Shown here: in pieces, positions 23,960-36,035 of the stretch
How positions within the stretch are numbered: position 1 is the stretch's first letter
Layout: each line of letters starts with the position of its first letter
Origin: Rutidosis leptorrhynchoides
Taxonomy: Eukaryota; Streptophyta; Magnoliopsida; Asterales; Asteraceae
DNA length: 64,000 nucleotides
Direction: 5' to 3'
Assembly (NCBI RefSeq): GCF_046630445.1
Contig: NC_092333.1
Location: 711,961,001-712,025,000 of the forward strand
Program-made: the position numbers and the translations under genes
The notes under the pieces: model-generated
What the model was told of the DNA's origin: nothing
What the model saw: only the letters and a program-made list of their open reading frames with translations
The model's database searches: none

Positions 23960-24290
23960 TTTCATTAATCACCATATGTGTTTTCCATTAATCACCATAT
24001 GTGTTTTTTTTTTTTTTAAATCACCATATGTGTTTTTTCATCATATATCCTTTTCACCATATACGCTTTTAATCATATGCGCTGTGTTTTTCACCATATG
24101 CGCTTTTAATCATATGCGCTGTGTTTTTCACCATATGCGCTTTTAATCATATGCGCTTTTCATCATATGCGATGTGCTTTTCATCATATTCGCTTTTTAT
24201 CATATGCGCTGCGCTTTTCATCATATGCGCTTTTCATCATATGCGTTTTTCATCATATGCGCTTTTATAATATGCGTTTTTTATGTGAAT
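23960..24290. repeat. CATATGCGCTTTT minisatellite
   Basis: About 20 imperfect units of a 13-22 bp word built on ATCATATGCGCTTTT with GTGTTTTTCACC variants. It lies where the upstream part of the Copia integrase is missing, so it marks a break point in pol. Confidence 0.85.
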
Positions 24291-25040
24291 AGTAAATTAA
24301 TTAATTTCGTTTTACTATTCATATGAATTAATTTCGATTTACTATTTTGTTAATTGAGTAATATATATACATCATATATACTTGTGACTCCGAAGGCTCA
24401 AATGAATTTGATCATATAGTTATATGTTGTACCTTGCACATTAATTTTCAGTAGAAGCTTTAGATGCATATTTTTTCTTCTTGATGAACTATTTGTTTCA
24501 TATCTAGCTTAGGCAATTATTGTGAACATTTGGTCCCTATAAGAGCATTTATCTTTTAGACTTTTAGTTGATTCGTACTTGTCACAATTAGGGATAGTAC
24601 CCGCGGGTCGTGGATGCGGATCCATTGGATTCATCACCCGTACCCGTAGATTTTTTTTTTTAAATCAAATAACTGGAAATTTGGAATTTTTTTTTTTTTT
24701 TAAGAGACATCCAATTGAACCCTTGTTCGTTGAAACAATTTGACTATTTTTTTTAACTCCCCATTTATTTAACTTCGTCTCTTGACCTGCCACATCACCA
24801 AAAAGTACATCACTTGCCTTTGATGTCACCGTCACGGTTAGAAACAGTCTAATATAATGCTTATGGCTCTTTGTATATACATAAATAATTTATGTCCATT
24901 TTCATTTCCTTACTTATTTTTTCTATTTTTGAAAGACAATTACACCGAGCAATCTTTGTCTCATTCTTTGAAACAATCTTCGTCTCATTTCTAAGATTTG
25001 AACATTATCTTCAAGGTTAGAAGGTTTGGCTCTGTACCGC

Positions 25041-27915
25041 TGAGACGACCCGACCCAATCCATAGGGACGAATACAATAACATATGATAACATTGCGAGG
25101 TACTTGACCTCTATATGATACATTTTACAAACGTTGCATTTATTCTTAAAAGGCAAACTATCATTACATCAATATTTGACATTTTCGTCTACCATTTCAT
25201 AATATCCAAATGACCTAATCTGTCATTTACTTATTTATATTCTCTATTGAACTCCAATGACTCGAATGCAACGTCTTTGTATCATGGCTTAAAAGGTCCC
25301 AAGTAGTATCCTTAACATGAGCTAATGCACAGCGGAAGACTTAATTCATACCTGAGAATAACATGCTTTAAAACGTCAACATAAAGTTGGTGAGATATAT
25401 AGGTTTGATGCTAGCAGCGTTATAACAATGGAACACAAGATTTCATATATAAACATTTTAATAAAAATATTCTAAGTGGTTGAGCACTTGGTAACCATAC
25501 TTAACATTTAATCACGTCGCATATTCCCTTTATTATGAAATCTTACTACACCGTACCAAGGTGTAGTCACGAAACGAAGTACTGTGCAACCGTTGAATAC
25601 TGGTCGTCCAGTCCGGTTGGGGTTGTCAGGCCCGATAGATCTATCAACAGGATTCGCGTTTACAATACCGCTGTAAATATTAGTTACCAAGCTACAGGGA
25701 AGTATGCCAGTGGTACAACTCAATGTAGAATATATTTTTCAGTTACTTGTGTCCATAGCGTAAAACATAAAATACATGTATTCTCATCCCGAAATATTTA
25801 GAGTTTAAAAGTGGGACTATATACTCACTTTTGTCTTGAAGATATGTAATTTCGACTTGGTCTCCGATTGATATCACGAACCTATCCATATATAATATAT
25901 CAATACCTTTTCTTTTTAAACAATCGTCACATATATATACTTATAATACTTTTAATACTTTTAATAATTCCTTAGTCCGTAGTTAGCAGTCCGATGTTAG
26001 TAATTCAATTTTAATGGTTCATATTTAGTTGTTTAATAAACCCCCAATGAAATAAATAAAACCCCCATCGTATATGTATTGGTCGAGATTAATCTTGACC
26101 CATGGTACCGGTGTTGTCAAATGACGTGTTGCGTACATAAAGTACCGGTGTTGTCAAATGACGTGTTGCGTACAATCATGGGATCTTATGATTAATCTTC
26201 TCGTATTGTTTACGGGTGATCTTGAACCATATAAAATTAAATTATGAGTACATATGTATAAAATATCATGTTACTTTAGGAAGATGTGATTTATTTAATT
26301 TTCTCCAATTATTTTCGTGGCTAAACTAGTCTTGGATATCCGATTTTGTTTTGGTCATAATTTCTTCGTTACAACTCCGTTTTCGTTGATTCAACTTTCC
26401 ACTTCCTTGGATCGAGTCCCTCTTTAAGAATATGAACTGTAAATACCTTAGTTTGTATTCGAAATCATAGGTCATAGGTCAAATTTTGGTGAAACTTATG
26501 AAGTTAATCATTTTTGTTACAAAAACATCATTTAATGACTATTTTTCTAAAAATACTTATACTATGAATTAAATCATGAAATTTTTATGTGTTAACATAT
26601 TCATAAGAAATATCATTTTTCCAGAATATAAACCTCCAATTCAAAGTTCAAGATGGTTTTTAATTATCCAACCCAAAACAGCCCCCGGTTGCACTCCGAC
26701 GTCATAAAAACAGTTTTTTAAGGTATTCTTTGAAAAACCAAGTTATACCTTGTTAAATTAGCATATATTTAAGTTATATTACAGGTCTTGAAGTATTTTA
26801 AAAGTTAAGTTAGAAGGATCTATTTAGTTTGCAAACAAGTTTGAAATCATTCAAACTATGTTTTTGTTGTTAAAATTGTATACCATACAATAAGATAGCT
26901 ATATATATATGAATCGAATAAGGTTATGAATAAAGTTACTACCTAAAGTTACTTGGACAAGATTGCTGTAAAAGAGGAGTAAAAACCTAGAACCAAAAGA
27001 GTGATGAAATTGGATGAAAGATTGGAAGCAACTTAAGACATAAACTTGAATTGAAAGTTGTATTTTTGTAGTGTTTTTGTTGATCTTTTTATGGTGGTGT
27101 TTAAGGTGATTCTTGAGAGGATTTTTGCTGGAGTTCTTAGAGAGACATGAGGCTAGTAAGTGTGTGTGTTTAGCTAGAGAAATGATGTTCCAAAAATTGA
27201 AAATGGATGCATGTATTTATGGTGGTGTAAAAGGTGTATAAATTTGTAATTTTGTGAAAAGATCTTTTAATCATGTGAAATTGTAATACTAAATAACAAA
27301 AGTAGTTACCTTATACATAAGGCATGAACAAGGGCTGGTTGGTGGTGATTTGATGTGTATATACCAATAGTAAATACGTATAGAAGCTAGGTATGATACG
27401 AGTACATATACTCTAGATATACGTATAGAAATCTTGTGAAAAATGGAATGAGGATTCAAATATAGCTATCTTTTGTGAATATACTTATATTGTTTTATGT
27501 ATTTAAGTCTTTAAAAGTGATTAAATACATTATATATACGATATATGTATAAACATTATAGGTCGTAAGTATTTATGTCAAATAACGTTACGTATAGTTA
27601 TCGTTTTGAAAGCTTAAGTTAGTAGTTTCAAAATATACTTATAACTTATTGTTATTAATACAAAATGAGATATTTAAACATCCTTAAATCATGTTAAATA
27701 TGTATATATACATATATATACACAAACGTATAATTAACATATATTGTATAGTTCGTGATATCATCGGTCAAACTAGACGGTTAAACGTTATGTAAAACTC
27801 TTTTCAAAATCATAAATCTCAACAATTTAGATTGCTTATCATGTTAGTAAGTTTTAATTTATGTAAATATTAATCTTATAAGTGTAAAACGATCGGAAAA
27901 ATCCGGGTCGTTACA
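25041..27915 (-). repeat. 3' LTR of element B
   Basis: On + it runs from TGAGACGACCC to GGGTCGTTACA. On + it is followed by GTACCCACCCGTTAAAG, the reverse of the pre-LTR purine region. It contains the two-copy TGACGTGTTGCGTAC module (26061-26187) and the GAGGT/ACCTC hairpin at 25097-25111. The open frames at 25508-25801 recur identically in the other LTR and look like chance. Confidence 0.93.
26061..26187. repeat. 127-bp module with doubled TGACGTG word (LTR B, left)
   Basis: It is bounded by ACCCCCAT and ATGGGATCTT. Inside are two direct copies of about 37 bp containing TCAAATGACGTGTTGCGTAC. A close relative of the whole module is at 35906-36032 in the Copia leader, and the right LTR copy is at 33001-33127. 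TGACGTG is an ACGT-core word of the kind bound by plant bZIP factors; binding here is not shown. Confidence 0.75.
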
Positions 27916-28268
27916 GTACCCACCCGTTAAAGAAATTTCGTCCCGAAATTTGGTAGAGGTTGTCATAAATAACAATAGGAATGTTTTCATGACGAATATG
28001 AGGTATTAATAGAGTTTTATCATTATTGGAAGATATGGATAAAACGATTCGGTCATGTGAAGCGCACGAGTGAAGCTATCACAAAAGAATGAAATGAGTG
28101 AATATAGAATTGTTTTAACCGATGTCGAGATTAGGATTGATTTCCAGAATTTAAGGGATTTAAAGAAAATCTTATGTAATAAGATTTGGTTCTTCGATGA
28201 TTTAGAAAACAGGATCTCCTTTGATTTAATGCGATAATCTGTTTCGATTTCTTTGTCGGATATTTCAC

Positions 28269-28274
28269 TATAAA
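28269..28274 (+). promoter_or_regulatory. TATA box upstream of antisense miniprotein ORF
   Basis: TATAAA lies 89 bp before the ATG at 28358 and is followed by a pyrimidine-rich stretch, as in plant core promoters. The related copy in element A has TATAAA 84 bp before its ATG. Confidence 0.45.
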
Positions 28275-28357
28275 TCCACCTCCTTCCCTTTCTTACTTCC
28301 ATACCTCACATCTCTTACTCTTCCTCCTCTAATTCATACCTTAAGGTATCCTTTAAA

Positions 28358-28531
28358 ATGCTTCATCCCGTTCTGATTTTTGTTATACTTCTAACTTTCA
28401 TATCTTTCATTCTTCTCTTTCATCTACCGCTAGAAGAATCTATTCACTTTTATGATTTTCTTGGAATTATAATGTTTCTAATTCTCCCGTGTCTTTACGT
28501 CGCCATACGTATTGATACACACGGTTTGTAG
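28358..28531 (+). CDS. antisense two-membrane-segment miniprotein ORF in element B
   Basis: This 57-aa frame is on +, so it is antisense to element B, close to the 3' LTR. The protein starts MLHPVLIF and has two hydrophobic segments (about residues 5-22 and 34-50) split by the polar stretch HLPLEESIHFYD. It ends IDTHGL. A small membrane protein is the likeliest product. No homologous family is known to me. The cut copy in element A keeps the same frame without gaps. Of the codons that differ, about 12 changes are silent and about 13 change the residue, mostly for another hydrophobic one. Nonsynonymous sites are roughly three times as many, so this hints at selection on the protein. A TATA box lies at a similar distance in both copies. 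Confidence 0.5.
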   Translation: MLHPVLIFVILLTFISFILLFHLPLEESIHFYDFLGIIMFLILPCLYVAIRIDTHGL

Positions 28532-29261
28532 TTTCTGGGTGGTTATTGGGTTTGATATCTTTCCTTATATTTCGATGCTCCTGCTTCTGTTTTCCATAAT
28601 CATTGTCATCCATAGTTAATACTCTCTCCTATTTGCTGTAATCTATACCCCAATTTCTATTTTGGGACTTTGTCCCTTCGTTTCTTCTTCCCGTCCTTGA
28701 GTCAAGCGATCAATAGTTCGAAATTCGTAGGTATAAAATTCGGAATGAACATAGCTAATGCTCTAAGAAAGGAATGGTAATGGCACGATTTTGATTTGTC
28801 AAATTACCAGAATATCCAGGAAAATAGAACTATCAAGATGATTTGTTCTTAATATGTTTCGGAATTGGATAGAATGTAAAAGTCGTGTAACATGGCACAT
28901 GATGACGGTACTGTGAATCATCATATTCCATTAGAAACTTAACATGACTTACTGTAATATAATGAAGTTGATCAAGTTTCATTATATTATACTAGTTCAT
29001 GCATCAGTTCCCAACACTGCTTCAGAACATTCCTATTTTAAACTTGAAGGATTTAGAAACTAACACAATTTCCTTTATATTGTAACGCAGATATTACAGA
29101 GAGATAAATGATTTCAGATAAGGATAGTGGTGAAAATATCTTCAGAAATATTGAGGATATTTATAATGAAAGATATGATAATATCTTGGAATTTCTAATG
29201 TCGAAGGATGATGATGAAGATTGACCCGTAAGGGTTTAGATTCAGAAGCAAGGTGTTTGCT

Positions 29262-29455
29262 ACAGAATCGTCATAATTCTTTATGTACAAGTTTAGTCCT
29301 TGTAACTTGTTCAGAGTCTCCTTCATGGTTTGTTCAATCCGGTTTTCAGTACCAATTTTCTATCGAGCGTTCCTAACACTTCCTTCTTTTATCATCAACA
29401 TTTGGTCATTAAGACCTTCTACAACATGCTGCTTCGTCAGTATTTTCAAAGTTAT
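29262..29455 (-). pseudogene. poly(A)-binding protein fragment captured in element B
   Basis: Read on minus, the piece runs from NFENTDEAA (end of RRM3) through a decayed linker to IEQTMKETLNKLQGLNLYIK and YDDSV (start of RRM4). It covers nearly the same part of the protein as the fragment at 21103-21312 but is more decayed, with a small deletion near the left end and an in-frame stop in the linker. It is in the sense orientation of the element. No introns are present. Confidence 0.75.
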
Positions 29456-31122
29456 CGGATCTGGGTCATTGGTTATCAAACCAAGATGGTTTAAGGAGAA
29501 TTGTATTTTTAGATGATTTAACGCTGATGGTAATATGATGGAATATAAAAGGTTCTCCGGTAACGATGGCGAAAGAACAACGTTTATATATATATCGAGA
29601 TTGTAATAAGAGTAGTCTTACTGAGATATCGAAGTGGAGCTGTGACAAAATTAGTTAATTGAAAAGGAATCGCGTGATTGTTTTTGCTAATGGATGATAA
29701 GGAATTCGATGCGGATACGTTTTAACTATAACTTCGAGTTCAAAAATTTTTAGATGCATAACTGTATGCATAAATCTTTATTCCGTAGACGAGGTGCGGC
29801 TGGTTGAACTTCTCGATCGAGATGTTTTCAAGAATCATGAAAAGTTGTGAATGCGAATTGTAATCGTCAAGATACAAATGAGGTTTAAAATAGAATCAAG
29901 TGGCAAACTTGAAGGATTGTTTAGTTTCATATGTAATAATCATCATTTTAACTCATTTTTAATTGTCCAAAGTTAGCAGTCCAATAGTCCGATTGTCCAA
30001 TGGTTCAATAAATTCATATATGAACTAAATATATAATATTCGAATTACTTAATACGTATCGTGACCCGTGTACTGGTCTCGGTGTCGATCACAACTCAAA
30101 GTATATATATATTTTGGAATCAACTCCGACCCTGTATAGCCACCTCCCACCTTCACATATAGAGTGTCTATGGTTGTTCCGAAATATATATATAGATGGA
30201 TCAATATGATAAGTCGAAACCTTGTATACGTGTCCCGTTATTTAAAATGCGTAAAATAAATAAATATATATCATGACCCATTATACAACGTGTTGTCTCA
30301 GAATTAATCCGACGTGTTGTTGTACATGTGTCCCGACGGTATGTAAAGTACAGAAATTAAAATTGCAAGAATGTAAATTGCGATAAATTAAATATTAATC
30401 AGTTAGCTGGGAACAGTTAGCCGGAACAGTTAGCGTGTAATCCTATCACAATTTCAATTAATTAATTCATCTGTTTCTAACAATTTTTATTTTGCCAATG
30501 TTTCTTCATTATGCCACTTGTTGGATTCGGATAGGTAAAAATCCAAATATGAAATTTAAATGGAAATGGTTAATCTGGGGTGAACGGATACGTATATCGG
30601 TAATTGTAAGTAGGATAATAAATGATCGTTGAATCAGATTCGAAGAATGTACAATGTAACTTGTTAATGTGAATTCTAAATATTCCTTGGGTACTACCCA
30701 CCCGTTAAAATATTTTCATCATTAACAGTTTGTACGAATGAAATTTTTAATTACAATCTTTATGAAAATATATTTGCATATATATTTTCTTCGGAGGTAA
30801 CTATGAATTTAATGAGTCAATAAAATATTCAACTCATTTGATTTATCGTTATTACTAGATTACATAATCTCCAAAACATTAGAGATTACATAATCGTCAT
30901 GTCGAACGAAGAACGATACGTAAAGAAGAGGTAATCGGTGTAGAATGATATGTAGAACAAAGATCATATTCGAAGTTCAGATGATGATGTTGAGGTACGT
31001 GGTGCGGATGTGATTGTTGGTGGTGGTAATGATACGGTTGGTGTTGATGCTGATGATGTCGTTGACGTCGATGATGCTACTGGTACTGAAGATTGCGAGG
31101 TTGATGTTGTTAACGGTACTGG

Positions 31123-31569
31123 TTATGCTGCTGGTGCTGCTGCTGGTGTTTGTAACCTTCGCACCGTGTTCTCCAAAGCCGTCACACGAGCGCGAAGTTC
31201 GTTAATTTCTGCTAGTACACCAGGATGATTGGCGGTTGGAGTGAGCGAATGAACAAGATCCGAAATATGGGATAGGATATAATCGTGACGAGATACTCGA
31301 GAAATGAGAGAGAAAATGGTTTCTCGAACAGGTTCGCCGGTAAGTGCTTCAGGTTCGTCGCCAATGGGGCAATTCGGTGGGTGAAAGGGATCACCTTCTT
31401 CTTGTCTCCAATAATTTAGTATACTACGAACCCATCCCCAATTCATCCAGAATAGATGATGAGAAATTGGTTGATCCATTCCAGTGACGCTGCCTTCGGA
31501 GCCCGAATGGAAATCCATATCAGCGTAGCTGTCGGAGTCGGAGGAATTCGAACTGGACGCGGAGTTCAT
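31123..31569 (-). pseudogene. truncated gag of element B
   Basis: From the ATG at 31569 on minus, 148 codons remain open. The N-terminus is Ser/Asp-rich (MNSASSSNSSDSDSYADMD), followed by an acidic stretch and a coiled-coil-like part (EINELRARVTALENTVRRLQ) that ends in an Ala/Pro run and a stop. It lies just inside the 5' LTR and primer site, where gypsy gag begins. I chose this start because the upstream in-frame 48 residues look like leader. The capsid core and the nucleocapsid knuckle are absent, so it is a remnant. It could still make a short peptide. Confidence 0.6.
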
Positions 31570-31960
31570 CTTGTACAGTCGGGGAAATGAATTTTTGGTT
31601 TGGAATAGATTATAGGAGTTGGGTTTGGTATTCTTCAATACATAATTTACATATGTATTTATAATACTCAAAATCCCGTGAATTACGGAGAATCTTTGAA
31701 ATTCGTCAGGCAATGTCTATAGCAACAGATACGCTAGGATACGAATTTTGTCTATACACTATCGATGCACCAAATGCAGTAAGACGTGTCTAGACTTAAG
31801 AATACTAAGCAGGCAATTCTTAAGGATGATAAGCAGATGATTTTCGACTAGATATGATAAGCAAAACTTTTGACATGTAGACACGGTCAAAGTCCAGACT
31901 CACTAATGCATCCTAACAACTACCAGTTAGACACACTAATGCAAGGCCTGGTTCGCTAAG

Positions 31961-31978
31961 ACCAACGCTCTGATACCA
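31961..31978 (-). promoter_or_regulatory. primer binding site of element B, initiator-Met type
   Basis: On minus it reads TGGTATCAGAGCGTTGGT, 2 bp inside the 5' LTR. The first 12 bases match the complement of the 3' end of plant initiator methionine tRNA, the usual primer of many Ty3/gypsy and Copia elements. Confidence 0.85.
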
Positions 31979-31980
31979 CA

Positions 31981-34855
31981 TGAGACGACCCGACCCAATC
32001 CATAGGGACGAATACAATAACATATGATAACATTGCGAGGTACTTGACCTCTATATGATACATTTTACAAACGTTGCATTTATTCTTAAAAGGCAAACTA
32101 TCATTACATCAATATTTGACATTTTCGTCTACCATTTCATAATATCCAAATGACCTAATCTGTCATTTACTTATTTATATTCTCTATTGAACTCCAATGA
32201 CTCGAATGCAACGTCTTTGTATCATGGCTTAAAAGGTCCCAAGTAGTATCCTTAACATGAGCTAATGCACAGCGGAAGACTTAATTCATACCTGAGAATA
32301 ACATGCTTTAAAACGTCAACATAAAGTTGGTGAGATATATAGGTTTGATGCTAGCAGCGTTATAACAATGGAACACAAGATTTCATATATAAACATTTTA
32401 ATAAAAATATTCTAAGTGGTTGAGCACTTGGTAACCATACTTAACATTTAATCACGTCGCATATTCCCTTTATTATGAAATCTTACTACACCGTACCAAG
32501 GTGTAGTCACGAAACGAAGTACTGTGCAACCGTTGAATACTGGTCGTCCAGTCCGGTTGGGGTTGTCAGGCCCGATAGATCTATCAACAGGATTCGCGTT
32601 TACAATACCGCTGTAAATATTAGTTACCAAGCTACAGGGAAGTATGCCAGTGGTACAACTCAATGTAGAATATATTTTTCAGTTACTTGTGTCCATAGCG
32701 TAAAACATAAAATACATGTATTCTCATCCCGAAATATTTAGAGTTTAAAAGTGGGACTATATACTCACTTTTGTCTTGAAGATATGTAATTTCGACTTGG
32801 TCTCCGATTGATATCACGAACCTATCCATATATAATATATCAATACCTTTTCTTTTTAAACAATCGTCACATATATATACTTATAATACTTTTAATACTT
32901 TTAATAATTCCTTAGTCCGTAGTTAGCAGTCCGATGTTAGTAATTCAATTTTAATGGTTCATATTTAGTTGTTTAATAAACCCCCAATGAAATAAATAAA
33001 ACCTCCATCGTATATGTATTGGTCGAGATTAATCTTGACCCATGGTACCGGTGTTGTCAAATGACGTGTTGCGTACATAAAGTACCGGTGTTGTCAAATG
33101 ACGTGTTGCGTACAATCATGGGATCTTATGATTAATCTTCTCGTATTGTTTACGGGTGATCCTGAACCATATAAAATTAAATTATGAGTACATATGTATA
33201 AAATATCATGTTACTTTAGGAAGATGTGATTTATTTAATTTTCTCCAATTATTTTCGTGGCTAAACTAGTCTTGGATATCCGATTTTGTTTTGGTCATAA
33301 TTTCTTCGTTACAACTCCGTTTTCGTTGATTCAACTTTCCACTTCCTTGGATCGAGTCCCTCTTTAAGAATATGAACTGTAAATACCTTAGTTTGTATTC
33401 GAAATCATAGGTCATAGGTCAAATTTTGGTGAAACTTATGAAGTTAATCATTTTTGTTACAAAAACATCATTTAATGACTATTTTTCTAAAAATACTTAT
33501 ACTATGAATTAAATCATGAAATTTTTATGTGTTAACATATTCATAAGAAATATCATTTTTCCAGAATATAAACCTCCAATTCAAAGTTCAAGATGGTTTT
33601 TAATTATCCAACCCAAAACAGCCCCCGGTTGCACTCCGACGTCATAAAAACAGTTTTTTAAGGTATTCTTTGAAAAACCAAGTTATACCTTGTTAAATTA
33701 GCATATATTTAAGTTATATTACAGGTCTTGAAGTATTTTAAAAGTTAAGTTAGAAGGATCTATTTAGTTTGCAAACAAGTTTGAAATCATTCAAACTATG
33801 TTTTTGTTGTTAAAATTGTATACCATACAATAAGATAGCTATATATATATGAATCGAATAAGGTTATGAATAAAGTTACTACCTAAAGTTACTTGGACAA
33901 GATTTCTGTAAAAGAGGAGTAAAAACCTAGAACCAAAAGAGTGATGAAATTGGATGAAAGATTGGAAGCAACTTAAGACATAAACTTGAATTGAAAGTTG
34001 TATTTTTGTAGTGTTTTTGTTGATCTTTTTATGGTGGTGTTTAAGGTGATTCTTGAGAGGATTTTTGCTGGAGTTCTTAGAGAGACATGAGGCTAGTAAG
34101 TGTGTGTGTTTAGCTAGAGAAATGATGTTCCAAAAATTGAAAATGGATGCATGTATTTATGGTGGTGTAAAAGGTGTATAAATTTGTAATTTTGTGAAAA
34201 GATCTTTTAATCATGTGAAATTGTAATACTAAATAACAAAAGTAGTTACCTTATACATAAGGCATGAACAAGGGCTGGTTGGTGGTGATTTGATGTGTAT
34301 ATACCAATAGTAAATACGTATAGAAGCTAGGTATGATACGAGTACATATACTCTAGATATACGTATAGAAATCTTGTGAAAAATGGAATGAGGATTCAAA
34401 TATAGCTATCTTTTGTGAATATACTTATATTGTTTTATGTATTTAAGTCTTTAAAAGTGATTAAATACATTATATATACGATATATGTATAAACATTATA
34501 GGTCGTAAGTATTTATGTCAAATAACGTTACGTATAGTTATCGTTTTGAAAGCTTAAGTTAGTAGTTTCAAAATATACTTATAACTTATTGTTATTAATA
34601 CAAAATGAGATATTTAAACATCCTTAAATCATGTTAAATATGTATATATACATATATATACACAAACGTATAATTAACATATATTGTATAGTTCGTGATA
34701 TCATCGGTCAAACTAGACGGTTAAACGTTATGTAAAACTCTTTTCAAAATCATAAATCTCAACAATTTAGATTGCTTATCATGTTAGTAAGTTTTAATTT
34801 ATGTAAATATTAATCTTATAAGTGTAAAACGATCGGAAAAATCCGGGTCGTTACA
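31981..34855 (-). repeat. 5' LTR of element B
   Basis: This is the same length as the left LTR (2875 bp) with only three differences noted by eye. On + it ends GGGTCGTTACA, followed by the target duplication ACCGC. The GAGGT/ACCTC hairpin is at 32037-32051. Confidence 0.93.
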
Positions 34856-34860
34856 ACCGC

Positions 34861-35502
34861 CAAATCAGAGTCCCTTTTATTAGACAAGTTAGTGTCCCTT
34901 TTATTATTAGACAATTAGGCATTAGAAAATAGTTTTACATTACTATGCTTTGTTTGTGTACCCTTTTTATTTGGTTTGTTTATAAGTATATATGCAGTGT
35001 TTCTTTTCTTTATACTTCTCTTTCATCTTAATTAACACATATAATCTCTCATCATAAAATAAATAGTGTGAATTCTTTTAAGAAAATGGATTATGTAAAT
35101 CAAATTTGTTTAGATATTGAACCAAATACCTATTGGAGTATGATACTAATTCAAAGCGAGCGGAAGCATTTTTTAAAACTTTATAAAATCATACTCTTCC
35201 ACGGATCATTGTACAAAACTTTAGTAAACAAAACAAATTAACGAAATCGAACGAGAGAAGATTAGAATACAACCTTTGTAGCCTTTTGAAAATCGAATTT
35301 GAAAACTCAATGAAGAGTTCCTCTAAACGGTAGACACCCAAAGTTCCAACCTTGCTTCGATCTATACCTTCTACTTAACGGATCTTTTCTTCTTCCTTAT
35401 TTCCACCAAAACCGAACTCAATTATAGATTTCAAGTATTTTGGTTACTTGAAAATGAGAAAGAAAAATAGCATTTTGTGTATGTGTGTTTTGTATCTCTT
35501 TT
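34861..35502. other. Copia internal stretch, unrecognised
   Basis: There is no frame or known domain. It would be expected to hold gag on minus, but no Gag motif is visible. The stretch from about 35135 (TTGGAGTATGATAC) looks like part of another element. Confidence 0.4.
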
Positions 35503-35825
35503 TTTAACTTTTAAGATTTACTTTTAATAAAAATACAAACTATTTTTTTATTTTAACTTTTAAGATTTACTTTTAATAAAAATACAAACTACTTTTTGTA
35601 TTTTAACCTTTAAAATTTACTTTTAATAAAAGTACAAACTACTTTTTCTTATTTTAACTTTTAAGATTTACTTTTAATAAAAATACAAACTACTTTTTGT
35701 ATTTTAACTTTTAAGATTTACTTTTAATAAAAGTACAAACTACTTTTTCTTATTTTAACTTTTAAGATTTACTTTTAATAAAAATACAAACTACCTTTTT
35801 TTTTATTTTAACTTTTAAGATTATA
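35503..35825. repeat. tandem repeat, about 51-bp unit, six copies
   Basis: The unit contains TTTTAACTTTTAAGATTTAC followed by TTTTAATAAAAATACAAACT and a variable T-rich end (GT or CTT). Alternate units share the AAAAGTACAAAC variant, which suggests that pairs were duplicated. It lies in the Copia leader side. Confidence 0.9.
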
Positions 35826-35905
35826 AATTTAAGAATAAATATTAGTATGCATGAAATAAATAATGATTAATTGCATAAGTAATCATAAATGTTAGATAAC
35901 ATATA

Positions 35906-36032
35906 AAGACCCCATCGTATTCGTATTGATCGGAATTAATCTCGACCCATGGTACCGTGTTGTCAAATGACGTGTTGCGTACATAAAGTACCGTGTTGTC
36001 AAATGACGTGTTGCGTACAATCATGGGGTCTT
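35906..36032. repeat. 127-bp module with 10-bp inverted ends in Copia leader
   Basis: It is bounded by AAGACCCCAT (35906-35915) and ATGGGGTCTT (36023-36032), which are exact reverse complements. Inside it has two copies of GTGTTGTCAAATGACGTG plus TTGCGTAC. The same module, less perfect at its ends, forms part of LTR B. It may be a tiny MITE or a shared regulatory cassette. Confidence 0.75.
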
Positions 36033-36035
36033 ATT

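Larger units (their letters stand above)
25041..34855 (-). mobile_element. gypsy element B, complete, very young, non-autonomous
   Basis: It has two 2875-bp LTRs (25041-27915 and 31981-34855) and the 5-bp target duplication ACCGC on both sides (25036-25040 and 34856-34860). Only three LTR differences were seen by eye (26063, near 26222 and 26954 against their partners). The 4065-bp inside has only a 5' gag fragment (31569-31123), an antisense miniprotein ORF (28358-28531) and a PABP fragment (about 29262-29455). There is no protease, reverse transcriptase or integrase. It must have moved with enzymes from another element. It sits inside the Copia element. Confidence 0.9.

Noticed and set aside
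25508-25801. Frames of 71 and 88 aa in LTR B, repeated at 32448-32741
   Set aside because: Overlapping opposite frames in an LTR. Identity between the copies only reflects the young age.
31010-31228. Plus frames rich in Val/Asp opposite the gag fragment
   Set aside because: Shadow of the Ala/Pro/Thr-rich gag reading on minus.
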